Part shown: positions 11,342 through 23,862 of the stretch, one piece after another | Layout of the letters: every line of letters starts with the position of its first letter | How positions within the stretch are numbered: position 1 is the first letter of the stretch | From: Pisolithus tinctorius | Taxonomy: Eukaryota; Basidiomycota; Agaricomycetes; Boletales; Pisolithaceae | Length of the DNA stretch: 64,000 nucleotides | Reading direction: 5' to 3' | Assembly: GCA_024663395.1 (NCBI GenBank) | Contig: JANFAH010000063.1 | Location: 124,001 to 188,000, forward strand | Translations under genes and position numbers: made by a program | Notes under the pieces: generated by a model | Told to the model about the DNA's origin: nothing | What the model saw: the letters and a program-made list of their open reading frames with translations, nothing else | The model's database searches: none

Positions 11342-13533
11342 TCAAAACTTGAACTTCTCCCCCTTCTTCGTCTCCCTGTCCCTATCCATCTTCTGCTTCT
11401 TTTTTGCCATCTCCTTGGCAACCATGTCCGAAAAATCTTCTTTCGAGCCAGGAACACCGGCCGATCCCCTTGCGTGCTGCTCGTACTTACGTTTCAAATC
11501 TTCCGTAGACATTCCTTCCAACTCGGATGCGTCCAACGAAACGTCCACTCCATTCTTGCGCTATTCACCAGGAGGCAACAATCATCATCAGTTGCACCCT
11601 TCAGAAATGAACGAGTCAGCCGACCTTTGTACCACGGTCTTCTCCTAGCACAGGTATAGCTGCCTGCCCACCCGTAACAGCGGCGACATCGTACCCCCTC
11701 TCGCTCCCCATGAGTCCACGCACGTTCGTCTGCTTCTCCGGCACGACATGATACAACGACCTCGGACCACTGGTGCTCTCCGCGGTCTCCCGCGTCGTCG
11801 TCTTTCGCAGCTCCAAAAAGTCTGGCGTCTCTAATCCACCTGCGACAGTCGAGACGACACTCGTAAGTCCAGAGGGCGTTGCTAGTCCAGAAGGAGTCTG
11901 CAGCCCGTCTGTGGCAGCGGGTTCGGCGGCTTCCTCTTCTTCCACTTCCTCCTCCGAGGACTCTTCCTCTTCCTCCTCTTCCTCTATGAAGGGCATTAGG
12001 TTGTGTCATGGGAGGGGATAAGCGCATACGTACCTTCCTCTGGCTCCAGCTCACCCCACGGTGTCTTCTCAACTGGTTCTCCGGCCTACGTAAATAACTA
12101 TCAGTACACAGACACGAAACACAAAGCACCACCTACGTTTGTGTCTGTTACTTTAGGCAACACACCGAAGACATCACCATATAATGGTCGGTTGTACTCG
12201 TCCAGCGGGGGCTTACCCCATCCACCCGGGTGGAAGCCCCACTGCGCACTGATCAGAAGATAGAGGGTAAATCATATTTCGTCTCCGGAGCACGATGACA
12301 AGTCACGTACCCTTCTGGTATGGGCGCATTCAGACCTGGAATCCGCAGAGTAGGGTAGCTAGGCGGAGGTCCGAAACGCTGCATGCTAATTAGCCAAGGC
12401 GGCGGTGCCAAAGGGGGGATCGACAGGGCTTCCACTAGTTCAGGGGAAAGCTCGCCAGGTCTTTTATGCTTGAGGGACGTTTCGAACTCTTTTCCTTCAT
12501 AGTACCTACATAGCAGTGGCGAGAAATCCCGTCAGAATACAGATGGCATCCATGGACAATCGTACACACTCACATCTCCCCGAACCCTGTGACAACCGGC
12601 TTGGTCATATGTTTGAAAAACGCATCATGCAGCTTCTGATAGTCGATGTCCATCTTCCCCATTTTCGGCTGAACCCTCTCTCTCGTCTTTGCTTTCAGCG
12701 ACATATTTGCCTCCTTTTCCTTGATCGCGTCTCTCATCGTTGCGATGCCCGTGTCCGCAATATACGAGGGCAACTGAAAGGGAGGCTTCTCGATACCACG
12801 TTTCCCCTGCAAGTAATCACGTTTGGCACTCCAATGGGCAGGAACAGGCACTGTGTTACGGTATGTCTTGAGGTGGAGAAGTAGCCTGGGATCGGCAGCA
12901 GTGGGGTCGGTCCATTCGACAGCTTCTGGCTTGGACACCAGCTGTTTGAGCTCGGCAATCGTTAGTCGTGCCATCTTTCGCCGCTTGCTCTTGGAAAGGG
13001 GTTTGGCTTTGGCTTCTGCATCCGACCCTTCGTCGGAGGCCATGTCGTCGTCAGAGTAAATAACTTCGCCTTTGGATGGTTGGGTGTCTTTTTCCTGAAT
13101 CCGTTACGTTGCAGGAAATGACAACATTCAATACGACGAGCGCCGAAACGGAGAATGGACGCACTTGAACCTCAGACACAACCTGGAATTTAGCAAAAAT
13201 GTCGGAGAAGATTTCAAGTGTCGGATCCTGCACGTCCAACTGCTCGACAATATACTCAACATTGTCTTCATCGTCGTGCGCCTGTTCGCGTTTCGCCTGG
13301 ACAACACCGGTTGCCTTTTATTTCGGTGAGCACGCGAATGCAGATTATGAAGACAGTGTTAGTCTCCGCGATCGCAACCAAGGAAGAGGATGACGCACAG
13401 AAGTCGTCTCCGCAGCAGTAGCAGCAGCTTTCTTCTGCTTAGCCTTTAGCCGACGAAGCTGGTTTTTGGATTTAATGGCCTTTCCATTCGTGGTAGAGGT
13501 TGCATTTATACCGTTGACTGTTGCTGTGGGCAT
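11342..13533 (-). CDS. SF3B2: Splicing factor 3B subunit 2 (SF3b145/Cus1)
   Basis: Eight exons on the - strand: 13533-13399, 13296-13165, 13094-12574, 12505-12311, 12248-12137, 12085-12034, 11983-11625, 11560-11342 (574 aa, frame checked). A basic N-terminus (LRRLKAKQKK) precedes the DUF382 region (KPEAVEWTDPTAADP, LLLHLKTYRNTVPVP, HWSAKRDYLQGKRGIEKPPF), then the PSP proline-rich domain (LSIPPLAPPPWLISMQRFGP, PSYPTLRIPGLNAPIP, WGFHPGGWGKPPLDEY), an acidic EEEEE run and the C-terminal KEDFSDMVAKEMAKKKQK...FKF end typical of the family. It is a core subunit of the U2 snRNP SF3b complex that contacts pre-mRNA near the branch site. The protein is shorter than animal SF3B2, as in other fungi. Donors GTCGGC (intron 7) and GTAGGT (intron 5) are weaker than the others but keep frame and conservation. 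Confidence 0.93.
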
Positions 13534-15149
13534 GACGCTCGTTCCCTTTTCGCTAACTTTGCCTGCCTGTCTCAGTCGCCACTGGTCTCCTGCTTGTTGG
13601 GGTGGGGTCGAGTCTGCGTCGGCTACGATATGAAAGAGAGTTGCGACCGTCCGAGGTGGTAGAGTATTATGTAATCCGAGTCACAACTCCGTCACACTAT
13701 CTCTCATACCAACGATATGCATGAAGTCCCTGCTCTTCCGGATATGTTGTTTACCATGAACAGCATGTCCGGAAGGGCAGGCACTTCAAAAACCATCAAT
13801 CCTCCGGTCTCATTGTTATATACAGCCAGAAAGGAAGCGCAGCAACAGCGGTACAACCAGGGGCAATAGACTCCTGAGGTAGCAAACCAGATCCCCGAGG
13901 CGGCGACGCAATGCCCCAGCTAGTGACGCAGAAGTTGGTTTTGGATTCGGATTTGGACAAGTTCGAGCTAGAGGCGCTTAAGGCAGAGGAGGAATGCCGC
14001 CTAGCAGAGGCTAGATTCCAATCGTGGTGGGCAAGTTTCCAAGAAACTCGTGAATCGACAGTGACGGCTTCCTGCGAAACCGCCGCTGGGGTTAAGAGGG
14101 TGAATGTTGATTTCATTCAATCGCTACCTTATTTTACCCATCTCAGATGTCTCTTGTAACGCAGAGGCGTGGAGTACATGAATCGAGGTGAGTTACTTGG
14201 ATACCTTTCGTTATCCTGTGCTTAATGTAGCCCCTAATTAGCACCAATTTTTCGAGCAATCCGTTGCCATCCTCATCATGGTTGTTGTCGTAATCGCGGT
14301 GTACATTGGCGGGAACATGGTGGTGCTGGTTGTTGGGCAATCTTATCTGAGTTCGTACTTAGCGGGATCCCATCTTCTCACTCGATAGCCCTCAAATGTT
14401 TCAGTGCCATATATATCCAATCCATAGTAGCTTGTTTCCCGAGGAATAGCGTCAGAGGTACATTACAACGGTTTTAAGAATCCTTCTCGGGTTCCAACAG
14501 GGTGAAGTATCATGTAGTGCGAGCTTAGCCTAGGTAATTGGTGCCTGCCCAGTGCCTGGTGCTCGTTTCATCTGTCCCTGTCAAGTCCTACGTCTCCTGC
14601 TGGAGTCACTTGTCCATTGCTGGTGATTATGATGATTATCGTATTTCAAGTATATATAGGTCAGCACCTACGTATTGGTTCTAAAGGCTCATTTGACTGC
14701 TCGCACTTCGGTCGTGGCTCTGGAAATAAAAAATTTTCACCAAGGACTCATTCCAACCAGCCTATCGAAGGCTCAACGAAGCCAATGCCCGCTTCGTCTC
14801 CTCGCGCACATTTTTGGCAGGCGTGCACTTGCAATAAATACCCATGATCCCGCTCGTTGGGCGCGTCTCGCGGCCAAAGGCGGCATCGGAGAATGCACCG
14901 CTGTTGTACGTCGTGCAGGAACGGGTGCGGGCTTGGTTGTCCAAGGGTGAACTTCTTCCTATGTGTGATCCGAGCTCGTTGGTGGGTCCAACCCAAGGTG
15001 GGAGGGGATTGCGAGCCGCGGTTTTGGATTTGATCCTGCGCTCACCGTCTCGTTATGCAGTTGGGAACAACGCAAAGAAGGTGTGGCGCAATTTTGTTAT
15101 GGCTAATTACATTCTCAACTTCAGCCAGGTCTCGTTGGTGCTTGCTCCA
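13534..15149. other. Region without a recognised gene; unassigned open frames
   Basis: About 1.6 kb upstream of SF3B2. Two open stretches on the + strand (13911-14159, and 14844 to about 15150, the latter reading MIPLVGRVSRPKAASEN and further) show no motif I recognise. The second runs straight into the duplicated COG6 fragment, so it may be a chimaeric remnant rather than a gene. A 24-nt imperfect inverted repeat lies at 13723-13746 and 13764-13787. Confidence 0.4.
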
Positions 15150-15457
15150 CACGCCGTGATTGTGCTGAACCGTTTGTATTACTTGAAGGTGCGTGTGGGG
15201 TGTGCATCGGCCATGCCATTCCTCTCTTCCATTGGGTATAGTGAGGGATGCTGACCGGTACCAGTCAACCTGGGACTTCCCCAGAACGTACTAGAGCCCT
15301 TCTCATCCACGCGGGATAAGCAAGAGGAGATCGAAAGTCTTACCCACGACGGGCTGTGTGCATTGGAGGACGATCATGTGAGGCTCTTTTTTTTTTCCCT
15401 CCCCCTACATCCTGGGGCGTCGGTGTGGTTTTCTGATGAAGGGTTTAACGGGGAGGA
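15150..15457 (+). pseudogene. Duplicated internal fragment of COG6 (unprocessed)
   Basis: This stretch matches the intact COG6 gene of the same window (reverse strand, about 36368-36665) across an exon end (VLNRLYYLK versus VLNCLCYLK), the whole intervening intron, the next exon (LPQNVLEPFSSTRDKQEEIE versus the same with SFTRVKQEEIE), its donor (GATCATGTGAGGCT) and the following intron up to GAAGGGTTTAA. Because introns are retained, it is a DNA-level copy, not a retrocopy. It is inverted relative to the source gene, about 21 kb away, and nothing of COG6 is present on either side, so it cannot make a COG complex subunit. It lies just upstream of RPN8 (ATG at 15581) and could overlap its promoter. 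Confidence 0.85.
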
Positions 15458-15580
15458 CACGTTAGACTAATAGTCGTAACAGCTATAACATAGGAACTAG
15501 TACAAACACCCGTCAACAAGGACGCGCGTCCTACAAACTCGAAAGTCAGCTGCACCTGCAGAGGAACGCCGTCCCCGATC

Positions 15581-16788
15581 ATGGTCGCCTCCACCAGCGA
15601 ACAAGTAAGTGCCATATGGTCGTAGTTCTTCAATGAACTGACGACTTTGGTTTACAGTTAACAGCTCTAGCTAACACGACCGTAGGCGAGTGCCACTAGC
15701 TCGCACTCATTTGACACCCCAGATCCTGAACTGCTTCTTAGTCGTCCACCCTCTCGTCCTGCTCTCCGTGACAGACCATCATGCCCGGTCCGTGTCACGT
15801 ACGTCCTCAAAACGCGTCGTCGGTGTTCTATTGGGACAAGACAACGGCAAAACTGTCAACGTCGCCAATTCATTCGCGATCCCGTTCGAAGAGGACGAGA
15901 AGGATAGCAAGACGTGGTTTTTGGATCATAATTACATAGAGGGCATGTATGATATGTTTAGGAAAGTTAACGGTGCGCCTTTCTTGCCCTTTTTCCCGTC
16001 ATTTCCCTCAATTCTCCATGTGGTGTGTGCCACACTTGATCAGCCCGAGAACGGATGATTGGCTGGTATCATACGGGCCCAAAACTTCGGGCTTCGGACC
16101 AGGAAATCAACGACCTGTTCAAACGGTTCATTGCCAAACCGATCATGGTTATTATCGACGTGCGACCAGACACTGTTGGCATCCCCACAGATGCATACTA
16201 TGCGGTGGAAGAGATCAAAGACGTAAGGTCTTCAGTGTAGATGTCATCTATTTTCATCATGTCTGAGACGTGGTGAAACGATTTTGCCAGGACGGTACGG
16301 AGACACGGAAAACGTTTTTGCACGTCCCTTCAGCCATCGAGGCAGAAGAAGCCGAAGAAATCGGAGTCGAACATCTTTTGCGGGATATTAAGGATTCGAC
16401 GACGACGACGCTCGCAACGCGCGTAAGCGAACAGCTTGCGTCCTTACAAGGGCTACAATCACGACTACGAGACATCCACACCTACCTCCTGGACGTGGCC
16501 GAGGGCAAGTTACCCGTAAACCATCAAATCATATACCATCTCCAAGATGCGCTGAATTTGTTGCCTGACCTTAGCGATGCGACGCTGACGCAGAGCTTCA
16601 CGTCAAGCACGAACGATGAGTTGTTGGTGGTGTATTTGAGCAGCCTATTGAGGGCGGTGATTGCATTGCATGCGTTGGTGGACAATAAGGCGACAATAGG
16701 GCGCGCTGAGTTGGAAGACAGCGTGGATGACAAGGAGAAGCGGACTGTGAAGGCAGAGAACTCCAACTCGAAGGAGTTGGGTAAATGA
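15581..16788 (+). CDS. RPN8: 26S proteasome regulatory subunit Rpn8 (PSMD7)
   Basis: Five exons: 15581-15604, 15658-15685, 15742-15972, 16044-16222, 16291-16788, giving 319 aa. The MPN domain is clear: [94 protein letters not shown]. The HTGP sequence replaces the HxH of catalytic JAMM proteases, as expected for the inactive MPN subunit that pairs with Rpn11 in the lid. The C-terminal helical part follows ([29 protein letters not shown]). The second intron (15686-15741, 56 nt) must start with GC (TAG|GCGAGT) to keep the frame and yield the expected ANTTVVVHPL start, so it is read as a GC-AG intron. Exons 1 and 2 are short (24 and 28 nt). Confidence 0.93.
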
Positions 16789-17070
16789 GCTATTTAGTAT
16801 TAGTATTAGTGTGTACAGTCTGGCACGTGATCACCACGTGTCCGAGATTGCCTTTGATTATGGCATCCGACTCCCTCTTTTTCCTGCTACATACCCCCTT
16901 GACCTCCAACTACCACCATCTCATACAAGGTATGTGTTCCGTCCTTTATTTCTTAGGCTCCTCTTGCACGAATCACGGCCGACTTGTGCAGGAGGACTTT
17001 TGAGTGTGCGTGATTCGAACGCCCCCTAATGAAAATTTCCCCGCAGGTCACATCTTGTTGAAAAAGAAAA
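16789..17070. promoter_or_regulatory. Presumed promoter/leader of GIS2
   Basis: 282 bp between RPN8 and GIS2, both on the + strand. It contains CT-rich stretches of the kind found in fungal leaders (for example around 16870-16925), but no specific factor site or TATA box could be assigned. The role is inferred from position only. Confidence 0.3.
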
Positions 17071-18344
17071 ATGTCTGCTCTGCGAGGATGTTTCAACTGT
17101 GGAGGCTGTGCGTGGTGATTTCGTGTTGTTCGCTCTACCTTTCCCCCGCTCTTCTTTGTCTACGTGATGAGGGAGTCGCTTCTGGCGACTCAGGCGCCAT
17201 TCGTCTACTCCTTTCTTGTCCTCCTTCGTTTCATTCATTTTCCGCCTGTGGTGGGGTGCTGACGTGGACCGTTGTGTTCATCTTCTTTGCTTCTCATATA
17301 TTACCGATGACGCATATGTGATCACGTTCTCGACCACTCGCTCCAATCGCAATGCAATATATTGACGTTGCTCACGCGCCTTTTATTGTGACCGCTCTCC
17401 CACACCCACATCCTGACGCAAACCACCACGCAAAACGATCAACCATTTCCTTAAAATGGAACTCAACCATCAGTCGGCCATCAAGCTGCGAACTGTCCCA
17501 AGGCTGGCACGCCTACATGGTAATGTTAAATCGTCACGTGATGTGTTGGGGACGGTGCTCATCTGGTGCTTGTGGTGAATCAGCTACAACTGTAAGCTGC
17601 CTTTCCTGATGTTGGAGGTTGGATGCGTGTCTGACGTATCGTCCATCGTTCGACACTACTTGTCATGTAGGCGGCATGGAAGGTCATGTCTCTCGTGATT
17701 GCTCCATGGAAGCAAAGGTGAAGTCATGCTACAAATGTGGTCTGGAAGGTCATATTGTACGCCGCGCAACTTTTCTCTTTTGGCTGTTAATTGGGCTCAT
17801 ATTGTGGAAAGTCCCGTGATTGCACTCAAAACAATAGTGGCTACGGCGCCGGGTTCGGATCCTCCTCCGGTACGGAATGCTACCGTTGCGGAAAGGTTGG
17901 GCATATCGCTCGTGCATGCCCTGAGGGTGCTGGCGGTAATGCTGGCTACGGTGGCGGAGGTTACGGCGGTTACGGCGGCGGCAAGACTTGGTAATGTGTC
18001 GCTCCTGAGTGTGGGGGATGCGGAATGTTAATACGTGTCTTGGCAGCTACTCTTGCGGCGGTGTAGGTCATCTGTCTCGGGACTGTGTGCAGGGGTCCAA
18101 GTGTTATAACTGCTCTGGAATGGTAAGTTGGTCTGTGTAGATGGCAGACACTCTGCTGAGGGTGTGTCCCACTAGGGTCACATTAGCCGCGATTGCCCTC
18201 AGCCTCAGAGGCGTGCTTGCTACACTTGTGGTTCGGAGGGGTAAGTGAGGTGCCGTAGTTTGCTTGTGCCAGGTGGTTAACGTTGCGTTTAGACATATCT
18301 CACGCGACTGCACTGGACCTGTTGCTCCTGTGGACGGAGCTTGA
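17071..18344 (+). CDS. GIS2: CCHC zinc-knuckle nucleic-acid-binding protein (Gis2/CNBP)
   Basis: Eight exons: 17071-17107, 17474-17519, 17584-17591, 17671-17756, 17812-17990, 18047-18122, 18176-18240, 18293-18344; 182 residues. Seven CX2CX4HX4C knuckles are reconstructed, each mostly split by an intron: [84 protein letters not shown] and [14 protein letters not shown]. Between knuckles 4 and 5 lies a Gly/Tyr-rich linker, an RGG-like region. The family binds single-stranded nucleic acid, including mRNA, and affects translation. Exon 3 is only 8 nt, needed to complete the first Cys pair of knuckle 2, and intron 1 is unusually long (366 nt) for this window and may hold regulatory sequence. Seven knuckles equals the number in yeast Gis2. 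Confidence 0.93.
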
Positions 18345-18683
18345 GCAAGATGATATGATATCCTTGTATTGCTAAACTGCTTCATCTGTCACATTATCCT
18401 CATGTCGTCTTCCTTTTTTTCCTTTTTTCTTTCTTTCTCGATGCTTCCACCTTGCAAAAGTGTTCCTTGGTGTCTCTCCGGACTATGTACTGAGAGTGTA
18501 GTGGCTAACATGCTTGACACGGTACATTTGTGAAGTTCGCGTGAATACCCAGTGCAACCCGGTGGCAGCCGACCAACGCCCCGGGCATGTCGTTGTGCTT
18601 TTCCCACGCCTTGCCCCGCTAATATCCGTTGAGCCATTTTCTTTTCTCTGCCAACACGGTTCAGTATTCCTTAGTTTTCCACC
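18345..18683. other. GIS2-COX5 intergenic region
   Basis: 339 bp with a pyrimidine-rich tract at 18413-18440 (CT and T runs) and no coding pattern; it holds the 3' end of GIS2 and the promoter of the COX5 gene by position. Confidence 0.35.
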
Positions 18684-19520
18684 ATGCAAGTCATCCGCCT
18701 GGCCCGCTCGCGCGTTGCATTGCGTCGTCTCACCACCGCAGCACACGCGCCTGTTTCGCCGACAGCTGCACCCGCACAGTCCGTCATCCCACTCTCGAAC
18801 ATGGAGGCGCAGTGGGAGCAAATGTCCAAGAGCGATCAGGCCCTCGTACACCGACAACTCGAGGAGTTGCAGAAGAAAGATTGGAAACAGCTGTCGATCG
18901 ATGAAAAGAAAGCTGGTGCGTAGGTTCGCCTCACGCTTGAGCGTCTCTTTTTTCGTGTTCGTTGTTCTTACAGTATCATTTTTCATGTTTTCCGGTCTTG
19001 AATGAACGTTGGGTTTAACGTACCCGTGTCGTGATATCACTGGATTCTTTTCCGTCACTTCGCTCGAGAATAGCCTATTACGTCGCTTTCGGACCTCATG
19101 GACCTCGAGCTCCGGTTTCCCCTCCGGGTCAAGGGCTCAAAATCTTCTTCGCAACTTCGGGCCTCATTGGTGTCGCAGCAATGACGTATTTCGCGATCAG
19201 GTCATTTGGTACGTCTTTTTTCTCACTGTACCTTCCAACTCCCTCCTTCCCGGATGTTTGACGGACTGATTCTTCGTTCTGTGTTTTGGTATAAAAATTA
19301 TAAACAGCTCCACCACCACCCAAGACTCTCAGCCGCGAATGGGAAGAAGCATCCAACGAACGTGCACGCGAAGCAAAACTCAACCCCATCACAGGTACGC
19401 CAGGGTCCCCTCGACTCCTCCACTTGCTCTGGCGGCACGCTGACGGCCCCTCTCCCGCCCTCATCTTCAGGTATATCGTCAGAAGGGTACTCTGGGAAAG
19501 GTTTTGTTACGAACAAGTAA
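18684..19520 (+). CDS. COX5: Cytochrome c oxidase subunit IV family (yeast Cox5 type)
   Basis: Four exons: 18684-18915, 19074-19208, 19308-19394, 19471-19520; 167 residues. The N-terminus MQVIRLARSRVALRRLTTAA is Arg-rich and lacks acidic residues, as in a mitochondrial presequence. The conserved body follows: MEAQWEQMSKSDQALVHRQL, DWKQLSIDEKKAA, YYVAFGPHGPRAPV, then one membrane span (IFFATSGLIGVAAMTYFAI) and the C-terminal TLSREWEEASNERAREAKLN. This is the nuclear-encoded subunit that packs against Cox1 in complex IV of the inner membrane. The first intron (158 nt) is longer than usual, but the flanking sequence joins exactly as in relatives. Confidence 0.92.
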
Positions 19521-21510
19521 AAGCGTGTCGTTTGGTCGATCCAACGTGTCCTTTTCTTCCCCACTTATTGACATCATTCCCTTTATCTTCTATTTTACTT
19601 GGTTCGTTGTCGCTCCTCACTGTGTTGAGGAAGTAAGATTACTGGATAAAAGGTGAGCCTTTGTGTGAGGCCGTTGCTATTTACCGGATCACGGACATGT
19701 GCGTACGCCGGTACGAAGTTGTGCCGCCCTTGTGTTTTGATGGACAATATACTGTAATGGATGACAGACGCCAGGAGATCAAGATTATTTGCCTGCCTTC
19801 TTCGCTTCCAAATGCTGTTATAGTATTTTCGCAACTGTTCTCTCTGCGTACGTGGTCTTTCTATCTGAGAGATTCAGCAAAGTGCTCTGTCCCTGTGGAT
19901 GCTGAGGGACAGAGTAAGCCCCGATATTCGAAGCCATACATAGCTTTTACGGTCGAAGGAGCAAAATTTGACCTCAAACTTGTCAGTCGCAACGTTCCGT
20001 GCCTCTATTTCCTGTATTTCCATCAGGTCTTTCTACTTACATTGACCTCTTGCTTTCTTTGTTCCTTTCCTTAACAGCTTCCCTTGGCATGTTGAGGCTG
20101 TCAGCCTCGCTAGAGTGAGTGTGGTGAGACGATGCTTGGCACACCTTCGGTTGACTACACTACCACCTCGAGCGAACCCAAACCAGTGTACTACTGGGCT
20201 CCGGGGATCCTAAAGTCGTCTATTGCTGAGTTGAACCCGCAATACTGTCCAGGCGAGATGCCTTCAATCAGGTCTACACCTGTCCGCACCGATCTAGTGG
20301 GCAAGGGACAGGCAGCAAATGAGACCACGTCTCAACTACGTATGCGGTCTAGTCCATGAAAAGGGGTGGGAGAACAACCAATACGTGGAACGGAACAGAA
20401 GCGGGCCGACGTGTGTCCCATAACCATCACAACCACATCAGTAATATGGCGGACAGCCCATTGCGGTGATGACGGCCCCTAGGTCAATACGCTAGGTCGC
20501 GGAGGGGGGCGGAAATGAATGTTCAATAAATTTGATGTGGGCGAAAAGCGAAGCGTTTCGCAATCCACAAGGATGACATCGGTGTCACCATGGTATACAA
20601 TAGCCATCACTGCAACGCTAGGTTGTCATCAGCATTAAGGACGACGTGTGAGTGCTGAAACAAATGAATTGGAAGGAATGATCGTTTAACTAGCGGCCAG
20701 ACCTGAACGCATGGTGCTCTTTGTTGGGAAAGCACCAGTCACGAAAGAGACCATTGAACGAGTAGTGCATAGGAAGTGACTTGACCATCGCGGTGCTGCC
20801 GTGAGAGTTCCCTCGCCCACCCATTAACTTAACCTAGCCTTAGCTTTGAATGGCACGAGAGACGCGGTAGTGTACAAGGGTCGCGCAGATTTGAACGCAG
20901 TTTGTACCTCACCGACCTCAAACGCAAGTGGTACCATCGACGACTCAGGCGACTCTATTTCCACATTTGAGAGACAATATCAGAATGAATATCGAGCTAC
21001 GAAAGATTGGTTTAGACTGCCGGCTTGCCAAGACCCTTATCCGCGTCAGGGTTCAGGTATACCTGGAGGACGTGTTGAGCAAACTGTACAACATACGTAG
21101 GCCGTACGCATTTCGCACCTGTGTACCACCCACACCGTTCTCCCACTTCTGGTATCGTAGGGCGGTGACGCCTCTCTTCTCAGCAGCGACACGCTCCGTC
21201 TCTTTCAATGACTGGCGAACGGCTCGCGCAGTGATTTGGGCGTACTTGTTGTACCTGGAAGGAAAAAAAAAAAGCATAAGACGGTGAATCAGTCGCCCAA
21301 AACAACGATAGCGATAGCATACGTGAAAAAGTTTCGCCAGGTTGCACTGCTCATCGTGGTCAAATGTTGCAAGTTAAACACACACACCTCAACTATCAGC
21401 GACTTTTTCCCGGGAATGTCCGCTGCGACCCCCGTGAAGACGGGTCGACCCAGGTTGTGACGCAATGACCTCTTCCATTCCCCACTTGCAACGGTTGTAC
21501 TGGGTCCACG
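19521..21510. other. 2-kb intergenic region, no gene recognised
   Basis: Several short frames on the + strand (19661-20074, 20132-20359, 20846-21100) have no recognisable motif, no consistent splice continuation and no partner frame, so they are not called. No tRNA or repeat was seen. A run of A residues is present at 21263-21273. Confidence 0.4.
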
Positions 21511-22662
<1,152 letters not shown>

Positions 22663-23136
22663 GGATCATATCGCCGCACATATTATATTCATCATTATAC
22701 ATAGCAAGACCTTGTACGATAGAGTGGACGACGGACTAGGAATAGTTATGGTTATTGCTATTGCCGCATAGCTGCGCAGCATTATTGCGAGTGCAGTAAA
22801 CCCCCTATAGCATAAATATGGATCGTGAGGGGTATAAAGTGGAGGATACATGTACAGGATAATTGTCACTTTGGTCCGAAAGCAAATATCGTTATAGTGC
22901 CCGAATGAAACCTCGTGTCTGTCTGCGTGTCCGACGGGTAGGGAAGAGGAAATCATCTGACTGCCACCCATTGCAGGTGGCACAAATGACCTGGCCTTTT
23001 TACTGCCACTGCTTCATAAACATCGGTCATAAGAGATTCATAACATCTGTGGCGCCATTTGCTGTATGAGTGTGCGTGTCCTTGGGTGCATGGTATGGTA
23101 GGTGTGATGTGCGTGGGGTAGTGACCCTGAGTCTTC
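22663..23136. other. 3' region between convergent Rab and phosphatase genes
   Basis: 474 bp with no coding pattern on either strand; A/T-rich stretches near 22680 and 22810 fit 3' untranslated regions. Confidence 0.4.
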
Positions 23137-23862
23137 TCATAGTCGCTGTAGCTTGTCTGCGTACTCGCGAAGCTGCTGTACGAACCCGAAATTGGGCTCT
23201 GCAGATCGTCTCTTCAACTTGACATATTGGATAGCCCGCTCAGTGGTGTATCCATACTCGGCAATAAGGTACGCGCAGACAACCGACGTGCTACGGCTGA
23301 CGCCTTCCACGCAGTGAACGAGCACGCGCGCATTAGGATCTCGTAATGCATCGCGGATAAATTTCGTCGTCCCAGGTAACTTGTCCACGAGTTCAGCAAA
23401 GGGAAGGTCCTCCAAGTTGCACTGAACGTGTTGAAGGTGGATGTTACGCGGGACGGCAACGTGGCCACACATGGCGGAGAGGACGTGAGTGACTCCCAGC
23501 GAAGCGAGCGAGGCAGAGTTCTCTGCGAAAGCGAGGTCGGAGACAAACAATCGAGGGAGGATTTCAGAAGCGCTGGGTGGGCGGAGAGCATAAGGTGTCT
23601 CTCGGGAAACAGGGGAGGCTGCGGGCCAAGTGGCGGCGGTCATGGGAGCAGATGTGGATGGTGTGACGGAGTGATTTGCAGGATGGGTGGTAGATATACT
23701 GAGCCTTCCTCGACGTGTCTGGGAGATGTAGTATGTGAGCAAGCGTGTATCCATTGTGAAGAAGAAGAAAGTGGCGACGATGATGATATTTAAAAGAAAT
23801 ACGAAGATGGATCGAAGGAAACGGATGAAAAAAATGTGATGGAAGGGCGATGAGGGATCCAT
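23137..23862 (-). CDS. Dual-specificity protein phosphatase
   Basis: Single-exon frame on the - strand. The catalytic domain runs from SASEILPRLFVSDLAFAENS to the end, with the signature HCVEGVSRSTSV (HCx5RS: Cys nucleophile, Arg phosphate-binding), an upstream LPFAELVDKL segment with the expected position of the general acid in the preceding NLED, and the downstream AIQYVKLKRRSAEPNFGF helix characteristic of DUSPs. It should remove phosphate from Tyr and Ser/Thr residues; the substrate is unknown. Two starts are possible: ATG at 23862 (241 aa, adding a hydrophobic Phe/Ile-rich segment that may be an artefact of a T-rich leader) or ATG at 23754 (205 aa, MDTRLLTYYISQ), which I consider at least as likely. 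Confidence 0.88.
   Translation of the reverse strand: MDPSSPFHHIFFIRFLRSIFVFLLNIIIVATFFFFTMDTRLLTYYISQTRRGRLSISTTHPANHSVTPSTSAPMTAATWPAASPVSRETPYALRPPSASEILPRLFVSDLAFAENSASLASLGVTHVLSAMCGHVAVPRNIHLQHVQCNLEDLPFAELVDKLPGTTKFIRDALRDPNARVLVHCVEGVSRSTSVVCAYLIAEYGYTTERAIQYVKLKRRSAEPNFGFVQQLREYADKLQRL

Noticed and set aside
17005..17045. A tRNA on the minus strand suggested by GTTCGAATC
   Set aside because: The T-arm stem does not pair and no acceptor stem or A-box was found at suitable distances.
19661..20074. A 137-residue hypothetical protein
   Set aside because: No motif, composition like translated non-coding DNA, and no supporting neighbours or splice partners.
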